From the NCBI GenBank assembly GCA_003612485.1, contig RAZA01000036.1, forward strand, positions 1 to 37,449: DNA of 37,449 nt, given 5' to 3'. The DNA comes from a bacterium D16-50. GTDB taxonomy: Bacteria > Bacillota > Clostridia > Lachnospirales > Lachnospiraceae. The notes below the pieces were generated by a model, which saw only the letters and a program-made list of their open reading frames with translations, was not told the origin of the DNA and searched no databases. Position 1 is the first letter of the stretch. Each line of letters starts with the position of its first letter. The position numbers and the translations under genes are program-made. Shown here in pieces: positions 14,923-23,561 of the stretch.

Positions 14923-16461
14923 ATGAGCGTGAAGACCTTTGCGGCCATAGACGTGGGGAGCTATGAGCTGACATTGAAGATTTTTGAATTTCCGGGGAAC
15001 AACAGCATGCGGGAGATCGATTGCGTCAGCAGGAGGCTGGATCTTGGATCCGACACTTATGCCACCGGCAAGATCAGCAATGAGAAGATGGATGAACTCT
15101 GCCGCACGCTGAAGGATTTTTGGGAGATCATGCGCTCCTACAAGGTAAACGACTATAAGGCATACGGCACCAGCGCCATAAGGGAGACTCAGAATACCAC
15201 CATCGTGCTGGACCAGATCGCCCAGCGCACAGGGATCAGGATGGACATTCTGGGGAATTCCGAGCAGCGCTTCATGGACTATAAGGCGGCGGCCTCCAAA
15301 GGGGAGAGCTTCCGCAAAGTCATCGAGGAAAAGACGGCGATTCTGGATATCGGCGGGGGCAGCATCCAGATTTCCTTGTTTGACAACGACACCCTTGTGT
15401 CCACCCAGAACCTGCGATTGGGAGTCCTGCGGATTCAGGAGTACTTGAATCGCTTTGCGGCCAAGAGCTTCCAGAAGGAGGATTTCATCAACGAGATGGC
15501 CATGGCCCGTCTGGGCACTTATAAGCGGATGTACCTGAAGGACCGGGAGATCAAAAATCTTATTGTCATTGACGACTATCTTTCTCCCTGGGCGGTGAAG
15601 AAGAGCGCAAAGAACGGAAGCGGGCCCGTCATGGAGGCGGCGGAGTTCGACAAGCTGTTCGAGAGGCTCAGGGGCCGGGATCTGGGACAGATTGCCGCGT
15701 CCATGAACATGCCTCAGGAGCGGGTTCCGCTGGTATTCATCAGCGCGGTGCTGATCCGGTGCATCGGACAGCTGATGGGGGCCCAGCGTATCTGGGCGCC
15801 GGGGGTGACGCTCTGCGACGGCATTGCATACGAATACGGGGAAAAGATGAAGATGATTCAGGGGGAGCATGACTTCGAGGAGGATATCATCGCCTGCGCC
15901 GTGAACATCAGCAAGCGGTATCTGGGGATCCGGAAGAGGTCGGAGACGCTGGAGAATCTTACCACAGTCATCTTTGACAGCATGAAACGGATCCACGGAC
16001 TGGGAAAGAGGGAGCGGCTGTATCTGCGGCTGGCGGCTATTCTCCATGACTGCGGGAAATATGTGAGCCTGATCAATACAGGGGAGACTTCCTACCAGAT
16101 CGTCATGGCTACGGAGATCATCGGACTGTCCCATCAGGAGCGGAAGATCGTGGCCAATGTGGTGCGATTCAACCACAGCGGATTCGTCTATGACGGCCAG
16201 CAGGCGGACAGCATGGGCAGAGAAGCCTTTCTGATTGTGGCTAAGCTTACGGCCATACTGCGGCTGGCCAGCAGTATGGACAGAAGCCATAGGCAGAAGC
16301 TGCAGGGTCTGAAGGCGGCCCTTCGGGACGGCCAGATGATCCTGACGGTGGACACTCAGGAGGATATCACCCTTGAGAAGGGATTCTTTGAGGCCAATAG
16401 GGAGTTCTTCAAGGAAGTGTTCAGCGTGGAGCCGGTGCTGAAGCAGCGCAAAATCTTATAG
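14923..16461 (+). CDS. ppx: Ppx/GppA-type exopolyphosphatase with C-terminal HD-like domain
   Basis: A 512-residue cytoplasmic phosphatase of the actin-like ASKHA superfamily that removes terminal phosphates from polyphosphate (or from pppGpp). N-terminal phosphate-1 motif: AAIDVGSYELTLKIFE. The conserved region YGTSAIRET follows, then the phosphate-2 motif ILDIGGGSIQISLF. The C-terminal helical domain (about 310-512) has an HD-type pattern, RLAAILHDCGKYV and VRFNHSG, as in full-length Ppx enzymes. Its length equals that of E. coli Ppx. The start MSVKTF is preceded by GGAGAGGGG; the longer in-frame start lacks a site. ppk1 follows 52 nt later, so the two opposing polyphosphate activities are probably co-transcribed. 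Confidence 0.9.
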   Translation: MSVKTFAAIDVGSYELTLKIFEFPGNNSMREIDCVSRRLDLGSDTYATGKISNEKMDELCRTLKDFWEIMRSYKVNDYKAYGTSAIRETQNTTIVLDQIAQRTGIRMDILGNSEQRFMDYKAAASKGESFRKVIEEKTAILDIGGGSIQISLFDNDTLVSTQNLRLGVLRIQEYLNRFAAKSFQKEDFINEMAMARLGTYKRMYLKDREIKNLIVIDDYLSPWAVKKSAKNGSGPVMEAAEFDKLFERLRGRDLGQIAASMNMPQERVPLVFISAVLIRCIGQLMGAQRIWAPGVTLCDGIAYEYGEKMKMIQGEHDFEEDIIACAVNISKRYLGIRKRSETLENLTTVIFDSMKRIHGLGKRERLYLRLAAILHDCGKYVSLINTGETSYQIVMATEIIGLSHQERKIVANVVRFNHSGFVYDGQQADSMGREAFLIVAKLTAILRLASSMDRSHRQKLQGLKAALRDGQMILTVDTQEDITLEKGFFEANREFFKEVFSVEPVLKQRKIL

Positions 16462-16513
16462 AGAGCAAAACGGCTTTCTATGATCCTATACCAAATAAGA
16501 TGTGGGGGCAGCT

Positions 16514-18646
16514 ATGAGCGAGATAGATTTCTATGATCCGAAATATTATACCAATAGGGAGTTGAGCTGGATTCTCTTCAACAGAAGAGTGCTCAACGAA
16601 GCAAGAGACAAGAACAATCCGCTGTTTGAGCGTCTGAAATTTCTGAGCATAACCGCGTCCAATCTGGATGAGTTTTTCATGATCCGGGTGGCGTCCCTGA
16701 AGGATATGGTAAATGCCAGATACCAGAAGCCGGATATCGCAGGGCTTACGCCGGCGGAGCAGCTGGAGAGGCTGGATGTGGCTATCCATGAGCTGGTGGA
16801 GCTGCAGTACTCCACCTACAATCGGGCGCTGGTGCCCAAGCTGAAGCTGAACGGACTGAAGATCATAAGCAGGCATGAAGAGCTTTCAAAGAAGGATGAA
16901 GCCTTCGTGGATAAGTACTTTGAGGAGAATGTGTATCCTGTGCTGACGCCCATGGCGGTGGACTCCTCCAGACCCTTTCCGCTGGTGCGGAACAAGACCC
17001 TGAACATCGCCGCGCTGGTGCGGAAGAAGAACGAGAAGGGAGAGCTGGAGTTCGCCACGGTGCAGGTGCCGGGAGTCCTCAGCCGCATTGTGGAGCTGCC
17101 TTCCGGAGACGGGGGCAGGAGGATCATTTTCCTTGAGGAGATCATAGAGAGGAATATGCACAAACTGTTCCTGAACTATGATATCGTATGCGCCCATCCG
17201 TTCCGCATCATGCGGAATGCGGATCTGACCATCGAGGAGGACGAGGCGGCGGATCTTCTGAAGGAGATCGAGAAGCAGCTGAAGAAGCGGCAGTGGGGGC
17301 AGGCCATCCGTCTGGAGGTGGAGGCAAAATGCGACGAGCGGCTCTTAAAGATTCTGAGGGAGGAGCTGCACATAGAGGAGCAGAACATTTATGTCATAGA
17401 GGGGCCCTTGGATTTGACCGTGCTGATGAAGGTGTACGGTCTGGAGGGCTTCGAGCATCTGAAGGCGCTGAAGTTCGTTCCCAAGCAGGTGCCCCGGCTG
17501 CCAATGGGCTGTGTGATCTTCGACGAGATCCGCAAGGGGGATATTCTGCTGCACCATCCATATCAGACCTTTGAGCCCGTGGTGGAGTTCATCCGTCAGG
17601 CGGCCAGAGATCCGGAGGTGCTGGCCATCAAGCAGACACTGTACCGGGTCAGCGGCAATTCTCCCATTATCGCCGCGCTGGCGCTGGCCGCTGAGAACGG
17701 CAAGCAGGTGACGGTGCTGGTGGAGCTGAAGGCCCGCTTTGACGAGGAAAATAACATCGTCTGGGCCAGAATGCTGGAGAAGGCGGGCTGTCATGTGATC
17801 TATGGACTGGTAGGCCTGAAGACCCACAGCAAGATTACGCTTGTGGTGCGGCGGGAGGAGGACGGAATACGGCGCTACGTGCATTTGGGAACGGGAAATT
17901 ATAATGACGCCACTGCCAAGCTTTACACAGACATGGGGCTTCTGACCTGCTCGGAGAGCATAGGGGAAGATGCTACAGCGGTATTCAATATGCTGTCGGG
18001 ATATTCGGAGCCGCTGGTTTGGAACAAGCTGTCCTTGGCGCCTCTGTGGCTGAAAAACAAGTTCCTCCACCTGATCGGGAGGGAGGAGAAATTTGCAAAG
18101 GAGGGCCGCCCTGCCAGAATCATCGCCAAGATGAACTCTCTCTGCGATCAGGATATCATCGCCGCGCTGTACAAGGCTTCTGCGGCGGGAGTGAAGATCG
18201 ACCTTATCGTCCGGGGGATCTGCTGCCTGAAGACGGGGATTTCCGGAGTCAGCAAGAACATCACTGTGCGCTCCATCGTGGGCAATTTTTTGGAACACAG
18301 CAGAATCTTTTATTTTGAGAACGATGAGCATTATGAGATATATTGCGGCAGTGCGGACTGGATGCCCAGAAATCTGGAGCGCCGGGTGGAGATCCTCTTT
18401 CCGGTGGACAGACCTGAGCTGAAAGAGAAGCTGCTGCACATCCTTCAGTGCCAGCTTGACGACAACTCGAAGGCCTCTGTGCTTCAGGGCGACGGTACAT
18501 ACCAGAGGCCTGAGAGAAGACGCAGGAAGCCGTGCAATTCGCAGGAGCAGTTCTGTGCAGAGGCAGCCGAAGAGGCAAGGGCCGCCGCCGGGGAGGATGC
18601 CGGTGCCACGAGAACCTTCATACCGGAGACCCACCACGAAGGATAG
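16514..18646 (+). CDS. ppk1: Polyphosphate kinase PPK1
   Basis: Reversibly transfers the ATP gamma-phosphate to polyphosphate. The 710-residue chain has the N-terminal helical domain (YTNRELSWILFNRRVLNEA), the head domain, and two phospholipase-D-like C-terminal domains. The autophosphorylated histidine lies in THSKITLVVRRE, followed by RRYVHLGTGNYN; the second conserved histidine is in FLEHSRIFYFEN. The basic ATP-site stretch VELKARFDEENN is present. The last 45 residues or so are Arg- then Ala/Glu-rich and lie beyond the conserved domain. The start is set by GGGGGCAGCT before ATG (an in-frame GTG 12 nt upstream is less likely). Gene order is ppx, ppk1. Confidence 0.95.
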   Translation: MSEIDFYDPKYYTNRELSWILFNRRVLNEARDKNNPLFERLKFLSITASNLDEFFMIRVASLKDMVNARYQKPDIAGLTPAEQLERLDVAIHELVELQYSTYNRALVPKLKLNGLKIISRHEELSKKDEAFVDKYFEENVYPVLTPMAVDSSRPFPLVRNKTLNIAALVRKKNEKGELEFATVQVPGVLSRIVELPSGDGGRRIIFLEEIIERNMHKLFLNYDIVCAHPFRIMRNADLTIEEDEAADLLKEIEKQLKKRQWGQAIRLEVEAKCDERLLKILREELHIEEQNIYVIEGPLDLTVLMKVYGLEGFEHLKALKFVPKQVPRLPMGCVIFDEIRKGDILLHHPYQTFEPVVEFIRQAARDPEVLAIKQTLYRVSGNSPIIAALALAAENGKQVTVLVELKARFDEENNIVWARMLEKAGCHVIYGLVGLKTHSKITLVVRREEDGIRRYVHLGTGNYNDATAKLYTDMGLLTCSESIGEDATAVFNMLSGYSEPLVWNKLSLAPLWLKNKFLHLIGREEKFAKEGRPARIIAKMNSLCDQDIIAALYKASAAGVKIDLIVRGICCLKTGISGVSKNITVRSIVGNFLEHSRIFYFENDEHYEIYCGSADWMPRNLERRVEILFPVDRPELKEKLLHILQCQLDDNSKASVLQGDGTYQRPERRRRKPCNSQEQFCAEAAEEARAAAGEDAGATRTFIPETHHEG

Positions 18647-18674
18647 GGTGGGGCTATGGAGGGCAGGACGCTTG

Positions 18675-18812
18675 AGGGAAGTGTCTGGAAAGACGGAACC
18701 GAGAGAACCGAAGGCCTGAAAGGGTGTGGGGGAGGAAGTGTCTGGAAAGACGGAACCAAGAGAACCGAAGGCCTGAAGAGGCGTGGCGGAGGAAGCGTCT
18801 GGAAGGGCAGCA
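18675..18812 (+). repeat. 57-bp tandem repeat between ppk1 and maf
   Basis: GTGTCTGGAAAGACGGAACC at 18681 recurs at 18738 (57 bp apart), with a partial, changed third copy (GCGTCTGGAAGG) at 18795. Each full unit also contains AGAGAACCGAAGGCCTGAA. The array ends about 30 nt before maf. The period is a multiple of three and both strands stay open, but there is no start signal, so it is scored as non-coding. Confidence 0.88.
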
Positions 18813-18845
18813 CCGTATAGATTGATATTGGAAAGGAAGAATAAT

Positions 18846-19466
18846 ATGCTCAAGATTGTACTTGCATCTTCGTCTCCCCGCAGGCGGGAGCTGCTGGCCC
18901 AGATCGGCCTTGCATTTGAGGTGCGGACGGCGGACATGGAAGAGAAGGCGTCGGCGGTCTGGCCGGGAGGCGTGGTGGAAGAACTCTCCCGTCAGAAGGC
19001 GGAAGTGGTGCTGGGCATGCTGGCCGACGCCCCGGAGGATCTTCTGGTCATCGGAGCGGACACCGTTGTGGCGGAGGGAGGAGAGATACTGGGCAAGCCC
19101 TCCGGCGTGGAGGCGGCGGCAGAGATGCTGCGCAGGCTTTCAGGCGGAACTCATGAGGTGTATACCGGAGTTACTTTGCTGTACAAAAGAGGTCGGGATG
19201 CGGGGACAGCGGATGCCGGAGAGACAAGAGAGGGGATATGCCGGAAAGTATTTCATGAGGTGACGAAGGTGAGCTTCTACCCTTTGACGGAGGAGGAAAT
19301 ACGCCGTTATGTGTCCACGGGGGACTGCATGGACAAGGCCGGAGCTTACGGCATTCAAGGCTATTTCGCCAGATTCGTGAGAAGGATAGAGGGTGATTAT
19401 AATAATGTGGTGGGGCTGCCCGTGGGAAGGCTCTATCAAGAGGCAAAGGAGTGGATAGGGGAATGA
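18846..19466 (+). CDS. maf: Maf-type nucleoside triphosphate pyrophosphatase
   Basis: A 206-residue cytoplasmic house-cleaning enzyme that hydrolyses non-canonical or excess dTTP/UTP-type nucleotides to monophosphates. The diagnostic N-terminus LASSSPRRRELLAQIG binds substrate phosphates. GADTVVAEGGEILGKP carries the catalytic Asp and metal ligands, and the C-terminal YGIQGYFARFV is conserved. The true start at 18846 follows GGAAAGGAAG; the open frame runs further upstream only through the repeat array. Its stop overlaps the start of the HAD phosphatase gene by four bases (ATGA), so the two are translationally coupled. An approximately 30-residue insertion (KRGRDAGTADAGETREG) sits in a surface loop after the YTGVTLL strand. 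Confidence 0.92.
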   Translation: MLKIVLASSSPRRRELLAQIGLAFEVRTADMEEKASAVWPGGVVEELSRQKAEVVLGMLADAPEDLLVIGADTVVAEGGEILGKPSGVEAAAEMLRRLSGGTHEVYTGVTLLYKRGRDAGTADAGETREGICRKVFHEVTKVSFYPLTEEEIRRYVSTGDCMDKAGAYGIQGYFARFVRRIEGDYNNVVGLPVGRLYQEAKEWIGE

Positions 19467-20113
19467 AAAGAGCAGTGATATTTGATTTGGACGGAACTCT
19501 TTCCGATTCCATCCAAAGCATAAAATACAGCGGGGACAAGGCCTTGGAACCCTTTGGGTACGGTCCTTTTTCCGTGGAGCAGTATAAGTATTTTGTGGGG
19601 GATGGAGCGGCGAATCTGGTGCGCCGGGCGCTGACCGCAGGCGGGGACAAGGAGCTTGTGCATTTCAAGGAGGCGTATGCCCGCTACCGTGAAGTGTTTC
19701 GGGAGAACTGCATGTACCGGGTGCGTCCCTATGAGGGAATCCCGGAGCTTTTGGCTACGCTGAAGGAGCAGGAAGTAAAGATAACCGTTCTGTCCAATAA
19801 ACCTCATGCGGAGACCATCAATGTGATAGAGAGCTTGTTCGGGGGAGGATATTTCGATATCATACAGGGACAAGAGGAGGGTATGGAGATCAAGCCAAGC
19901 CCTCAGGGAGTCTTCCGAATTCAGGAAAAGCTTTGCCTATCTGCGGCAGATATTCTGTATCTGGGGGATACCGCCACCGATATGAAGACCGGAAAGAGTG
20001 CGGGAGTCTTTACGGTGGGGGCCCTATGGGGATTCCGGGATAGAAAGGAGCTGGAGGAGGGCGGCGCGGACGATCTGATCGAGCATCCTCTGGAGCTGCT
20101 TCGGTTTACATGA
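19463..20113 (+). CDS. HAD-superfamily phosphatase, phosphoglycolate phosphatase-like
   Basis: A 216-residue HAD subfamily IA hydrolase. Motif I is IFDLDGTLSDS (nucleophile and acid aspartates), motif II is ITVLSNKPH, motif III lysine is in EIKPSPQGVF, and motif IV is LYLGDTATDMKTG. The helical cap (residues 15-85) is typical of Gph/PgmB/YjjG relatives. It likely dephosphorylates a small phosphometabolite such as phosphoglycolate or a sugar or nucleotide phosphate; the sequence cannot decide. It starts inside the maf stop (ATGA overlap) behind GGGGA, so it is coupled to maf. It converges with the chemoreceptor gene 24 nt away, without an evident terminator. Confidence 0.88.
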   Translation: MKRAVIFDLDGTLSDSIQSIKYSGDKALEPFGYGPFSVEQYKYFVGDGAANLVRRALTAGGDKELVHFKEAYARYREVFRENCMYRVRPYEGIPELLATLKEQEVKITVLSNKPHAETINVIESLFGGGYFDIIQGQEEGMEIKPSPQGVFRIQEKLCLSAADILYLGDTATDMKTGKSAGVFTVGALWGFRDRKELEEGGADDLIEHPLELLRFT

Positions 20114-20137
20114 TGTCCCCGCTTCCCTCCAAGATCA

Positions 20138-21721
20138 TTATAGATTGTTGAATGCTACGGTTTCCTGCTCCAGCCCGTTTACGACTTCCTGATTAGTGCC
20201 CATACGGCGGGTGATATCTTCCATGTCGGAAACCAGACTTCTGGTATTGCCCGCCATGCCTGCCACGCCGTCCGCACCTTCATCCATAGCCTTGGTGATG
20301 GTGCCGATGGAGTCGGCAATGCCGGACATGGAATGCTTCAGACGCTCGGTTCTGTCGTGAAACTCATCCATGGCCCTGCGGATATAGGCGGCGTCTTCTT
20401 TATACTGGCTGCCGGACTGTACGAAAGCCTGAAATTCCGTGAGGACAGACTGACTCATATAGTCTATCAGGAGCTGCGCGTTCTCGGAGAGGTTGTGTAC
20501 GGCGGCAGTCACTACATCGTTGATCTCCTGAATCTTGTTGGCCGTCTGCTGGCTGGAATTGGAGAGGTCCCGAACTTCCTGAGCGACTACGGCGAAGCCC
20601 TTGCCGGCGGCTCCGGCGTTGGCGGCTTCCACGGAGGCGTTCAGGGAAATGAGACGGGTCTGCTGGGAGATGGCGAGAATGTCTCCCGTGAGATTCTTGA
20701 TCTGATCCACACTTCTGCTCTTCTCGATTGCGTTGTTTAAGGAACGCAGAATTTCCTCGGCCTTGGCGCTGGTGATTTCGGCGCTGGTTCGGGCTGACTG
20801 CTGCATGGCGTCGGCCCGTGTGTTCATCTGAACCGTGTAGGCGGTGATGGCGCCGCATTCCTCCGCAATGTTATGTACATCCTGCTTTACGTTCTCCGCA
20901 TTGTCGTTAATGACGGATACATTATCGGCTACGCCCTGAATGGTGGCCGATAGGTTCTGTGCCAGCGCGGAAAGGCTGGAGGCGCTTTTTTTCGATGCTT
21001 GTGTTCTCTGCAGCACTTCCCCCGTCATGCTGTTGATGCTTCCGGTACTTTCCTGAATGGTCTTCAGCATGCTCTTTATGGGAATTACCACGTTTTTGTT
21101 GATCAGCCTCAGATCCGTAAAAATTAGCAGGAGGCAGGCCAAGGCGGCCGTGATGCCCACCACCAACGAAAATATGTATACTGCGGAGAGGCGGGCTCTT
21201 GCGCTCTGGGTCTGCTGGCTGATGGACGCGCTCAGGGCGTCAATGTCCGCCTCCATGGCATCGGCGCAGGCGGCCACGTCCCCGTTGGCCAGAGTGTAGG
21301 CATACTGAGTCTTGTGGCTGGCGCTTGCGCAGGCTAAATGAACCAGCGCATGCTTGAAGGAGGCATAATTTGACAGAAGAGACTCATACCTATGCTGATC
21401 GGAGGACGGCACATGCTGGCTGTATTCCTCAAGCATTTGATCCAGAAGAGCTTCTTCCTCCTTGATCTGCTGTATGAGCGCAATCATGGTGTTGTAATCG
21501 GTGGCGACGATATGGCTCAGGGCCATCTTATGTATGTCCATGGAGGCCTGACAGATTTCCGCCAGACGGCTTTGGCCGTCCATATAGTTGTCAGCGATGT
21601 TTGAGGCGCTTGCGTTCACATTGCGTATGTTGAGAACGGAGAGGATGTTCGACAAAAGCGCCACAATGCCCAGCAGGGCAATAGGTATGATCAGACGATG
21701 CTTTAGGCTGATATTCTTCAT
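20138..21721 (-). CDS. Methyl-accepting chemotaxis protein (four-helix-bundle sensor type)
   Basis: A 527-residue chemoreceptor. TM1 is about residues 10-30 (LIIPIALLGIVALLSNILSVL). A roughly 150-residue external all-helical sensor domain follows, consistent with a four-helix bundle, then TM2 at about 181-201. The linker has only a HAMP-like remnant (VVIPIKSML). The cytoplasmic signalling tip is clear at about 350-390 (ISLNASVEAANAG, GKGFAVVAQEVRDLSN), where CheA/CheW bind; the usual AGEAG is AGAAG. It lies 37 nt downstream of a solute-binding lipoprotein gene on the same strand, suggesting the lipoprotein could present ligand to it. The ribosome binding site is AAAGGAG. The ligand is unknown. 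Confidence 0.93.
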   Translation of the reverse strand: MKNISLKHRLIIPIALLGIVALLSNILSVLNIRNVNASASNIADNYMDGQSRLAEICQASMDIHKMALSHIVATDYNTMIALIQQIKEEEALLDQMLEEYSQHVPSSDQHRYESLLSNYASFKHALVHLACASASHKTQYAYTLANGDVAACADAMEADIDALSASISQQTQSARARLSAVYIFSLVVGITAALACLLLIFTDLRLINKNVVIPIKSMLKTIQESTGSINSMTGEVLQRTQASKKSASSLSALAQNLSATIQGVADNVSVINDNAENVKQDVHNIAEECGAITAYTVQMNTRADAMQQSARTSAEITSAKAEEILRSLNNAIEKSRSVDQIKNLTGDILAISQQTRLISLNASVEAANAGAAGKGFAVVAQEVRDLSNSSQQTANKIQEINDVVTAAVHNLSENAQLLIDYMSQSVLTEFQAFVQSGSQYKEDAAYIRRAMDEFHDRTERLKHSMSGIADSIGTITKAMDEGADGVAGMAGNTRSLVSDMEDITRRMGTNQEVVNGLEQETVAFNNL

Positions 21722-21758
21722 GATGGCAATAACTCCTTTTATGTCTAGTGCGGACCGC

Positions 21759-23003
21759 TCAGGGGGCGATGATGCCTTGAACCATTTCGTCCAACAGTTC
21801 CTGAAGGCCCTTTCCTGACGGGATTCCGTTTAGGATTTCTCCTGTGAAGGCAGTGACCGGATCCCAGAAATTGCCTCCGATGCGCTGGAGGCAGGAATAT
21901 TTTGATTGCTCCAGCAGCGCTGTGATGGCCGGGGCATTCTGTACTTCCTCCGATGCGGCGGCCAGAGTGTTGGAAGGGCCTTGCCCCCGCAGCCGGAAGC
22001 GCAGCTCCTGATTTTGCTGATTCGTGATCCATTCTGCCAGCTTGGCGGCCCAATCCTTGTGCTGGGAATAGGCATTCACTCCGATGAGTTTATAGCCGGA
22101 AAAGGAGGCCATCTGAACCTGCTGTCCGCCACAAGCATAGGAAGGGAGCTTGGCCGCTCCGAAGTCGCTGCCCCAGACTTCTTCTACGGCCACGGCGTTC
22201 CACACACCGTTGACTCCTGCGATAATGGAGCCGTCCTTGACGCCCTCCAGAAATCCGGTGTCGTCGGTGCTGACAAATCCGGGGTGTTTGGCTATACCCA
22301 CCATGGCCCGGGCCACGTCGGTTCCCAGAATTTCTCCCTCGGCGGCATTCCAGGTGCAGTAGTTGGTGATGCCGTCATCATTCAGGCCCAGAGTGAGGCC
22401 GGTGTTGCCGAACAAGGAGTACACATACCATCCGGAGGACCATTCCATGGAAACCTTTTTGCCGTTATCTTCGGCCACATCCAGCATCCGATCCAGAGAT
22501 TCGATATCCTTTTCGGAAAAAAAGCGTTTGTTGTAGTATAGAAAATATCCATTGTCCGCCGTCAGCGGCAGGGCGTACAGTGTGTCGTTCACAGAGGCAG
22601 CCAGCACGGCCTCCTCCAGATTGGATTCCTTGACGGATTCCGGATTCTCCACGGGATCCAGAGCGCCTGCAGCTACCAGCGTGTTCAGCTGGTCGTCCGC
22701 GAATGCGAATACATCCGCGCCGTTTTCCAGATCGTCCATCAATATGTTGGTGCATGTGCTTTCGCTCTGGGGTTCAAAGGTGATGGAAAAATCCGCCTGA
22801 CCGCGGTATTCGTCCAGAAATCCGTCTATGATCTGGCGGAGCAGCTCTTCATCCTCAGCGGCACCCCAGACGGTCAGGGAAACGGTCTCCGTGCCGGGGG
22901 CTGGAATCTCTTTTGCGGAATCCAAATTCCGCTCCCCGCATCCGGACAACGATAGAATGGCCAGTAGAGTGGCCGGAAACAGAAGCTTGTTCTTTCTTTT
23001 CAT
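21759..23003 (-). CDS. Extracellular solute-binding lipoprotein (family 1, sugar type)
   Basis: A 414-residue exported binding protein. The lipoprotein signal peptide ends LAILSLSGC (Cys22). Mature sequence features include SLTVWGAAEDEELLRQIIDGF, typical of MalE-like proteins, then DVFAFADDQLNTLVAAGAL and LYALPLTADNGYFLYYNKRFF. Family-1 proteins usually bind oligosaccharides and deliver them to ABC permeases, but no permease or ATPase gene is adjacent. Instead a chemoreceptor gene follows 37 nt downstream, so chemosensing is a plausible role. The start at 23003 follows GGAG; a longer in-frame start would remove spacing from that site. A dyad lies just upstream. Confidence 0.9.
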   Translation of the reverse strand: MKRKNKLLFPATLLAILSLSGCGERNLDSAKEIPAPGTETVSLTVWGAAEDEELLRQIIDGFLDEYRGQADFSITFEPQSESTCTNILMDDLENGADVFAFADDQLNTLVAAGALDPVENPESVKESNLEEAVLAASVNDTLYALPLTADNGYFLYYNKRFFSEKDIESLDRMLDVAEDNGKKVSMEWSSGWYVYSLFGNTGLTLGLNDDGITNYCTWNAAEGEILGTDVARAMVGIAKHPGFVSTDDTGFLEGVKDGSIIAGVNGVWNAVAVEEVWGSDFGAAKLPSYACGGQQVQMASFSGYKLIGVNAYSQHKDWAAKLAEWITNQQNQELRFRLRGQGPSNTLAAASEEVQNAPAITALLEQSKYSCLQRIGGNFWDPVTAFTGEILNGIPSGKGLQELLDEMVQGIIAP

Positions 23004-23015
23004 GACGTTCTCCAT

Positions 23016-23047
23016 ATGGTATAGAATTTTCTATCTTATGATACCAT
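23016..23047 (-). promoter_or_regulatory. Inverted repeat upstream of the solute-binding lipoprotein gene
   Basis: Arms ATGGTAT (23016-23022) and ATACCAT (23041-23047) flank 18 bp that itself contains the dyad ATAGAA-TT-TTCTAT. The element begins 12 nt upstream of the start codon and overlaps the region where the -10 box should be (TATCAT-like on the minus strand). It is a candidate operator for sugar-responsive repression; no regulator gene is adjacent. Confidence 0.45.
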
Positions 23048-23157
23048 TTCGACTGGATTTTTGCAATCGGATATTTGGGGAGCTCTCCCCTTTTGGACCG
23101 TGGAGGAGGCGGCTGGCGCGCCGCTCGAATATGGACGGATTTTGAGAAAAATGGATA

Positions 23158-23186
23158 TTGACATAAGCAGATAATCGTATTATTAT
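23158..23186 (+). promoter_or_regulatory. Near-consensus promoter of the small acidic protein gene
   Basis: A perfect TTGACA (23158-23163) is followed after 17 bp by TATTAT (23181-23186), about 43 nt before the start codon. It is one of the strongest promoter matches in the window. Confidence 0.8.
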
Positions 23187-23228
23187 GTGGGCATAGCAGT
23201 AGCTTAGAGAAGCAAGGGGGTGGGGAAT

Positions 23229-23498
23229 ATGCAGGATCACGACTTTGACGAAGAGGTGCTGGAGTGCTTTCTGGACAATCAGCTGCAGCTGTTTACGGAG
23301 AAGGTGGCAGAGACGCTTGAGGAGGCGGAGAACTTTCTGGTAGACTGTATGGCTGTAGTGGTTGACTCCGTGGATGAAGTAATCGAATTCTTTGAAGAAG
23401 AAGGTATGGACACGGAAGGCATGATGGAGGACGAGATTCTCAGTGCGGACGAAGTCTTCGATATCGGTGACGGCAGATATCTCATCGTGGAAGGCTGA
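23229..23498 (+). CDS. Small, highly acidic protein of unknown function
   Basis: An 89-residue protein that I do not recognise. It is rich in Glu and Asp throughout (for example DEEVLECFLDN, ETLEEAENFLVD, VIEFFEEEGMD) with regularly spaced hydrophobics, suggesting an amphipathic helical fold. The C-terminal ADEVFDIGDGRYLIVEG looks like a short beta hairpin. There is no signal peptide and no membrane segment. ATG at 23229 is preceded by AAGGGGGTGGGG; the GTG nine bases upstream lies within that site. It has its own strong promoter and a strong bidirectional terminator 63 nt downstream, so it is a free-standing, probably well expressed gene. Confidence 0.75.
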   Translation: MQDHDFDEEVLECFLDNQLQLFTEKVAETLEEAENFLVDCMAVVVDSVDEVIEFFEEEGMDTEGMMEDEILSADEVFDIGDGRYLIVEG

Positions 23499-23561
23499 AG
23501 GGCCGTGGGCGGATGTGCGGAGGCACAGAAGGCCCTCCGGCAGGCTTTGGCCAGGAAAGTC

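Noticed and set aside
14565..14974. Several proline/leucine-rich frames across the ~40-bp array upstream of ppx
   Set aside because: The repeat period varies (39-41) and is not a multiple of three, so the encoded repeats change frame; there is no ribosome binding site.
17345..18937. 530-codon minus-strand frame opposite ppk1, extending through the 57-bp repeats
   Set aside because: No start signal or domain; its repetitive end only reflects the DNA repeat.
20138..21721. AGAAG instead of AGEAG in the chemoreceptor tip as a loss-of-function mark
   Set aside because: A single substitution in an otherwise well conserved hairpin; not enough to claim inactivity.
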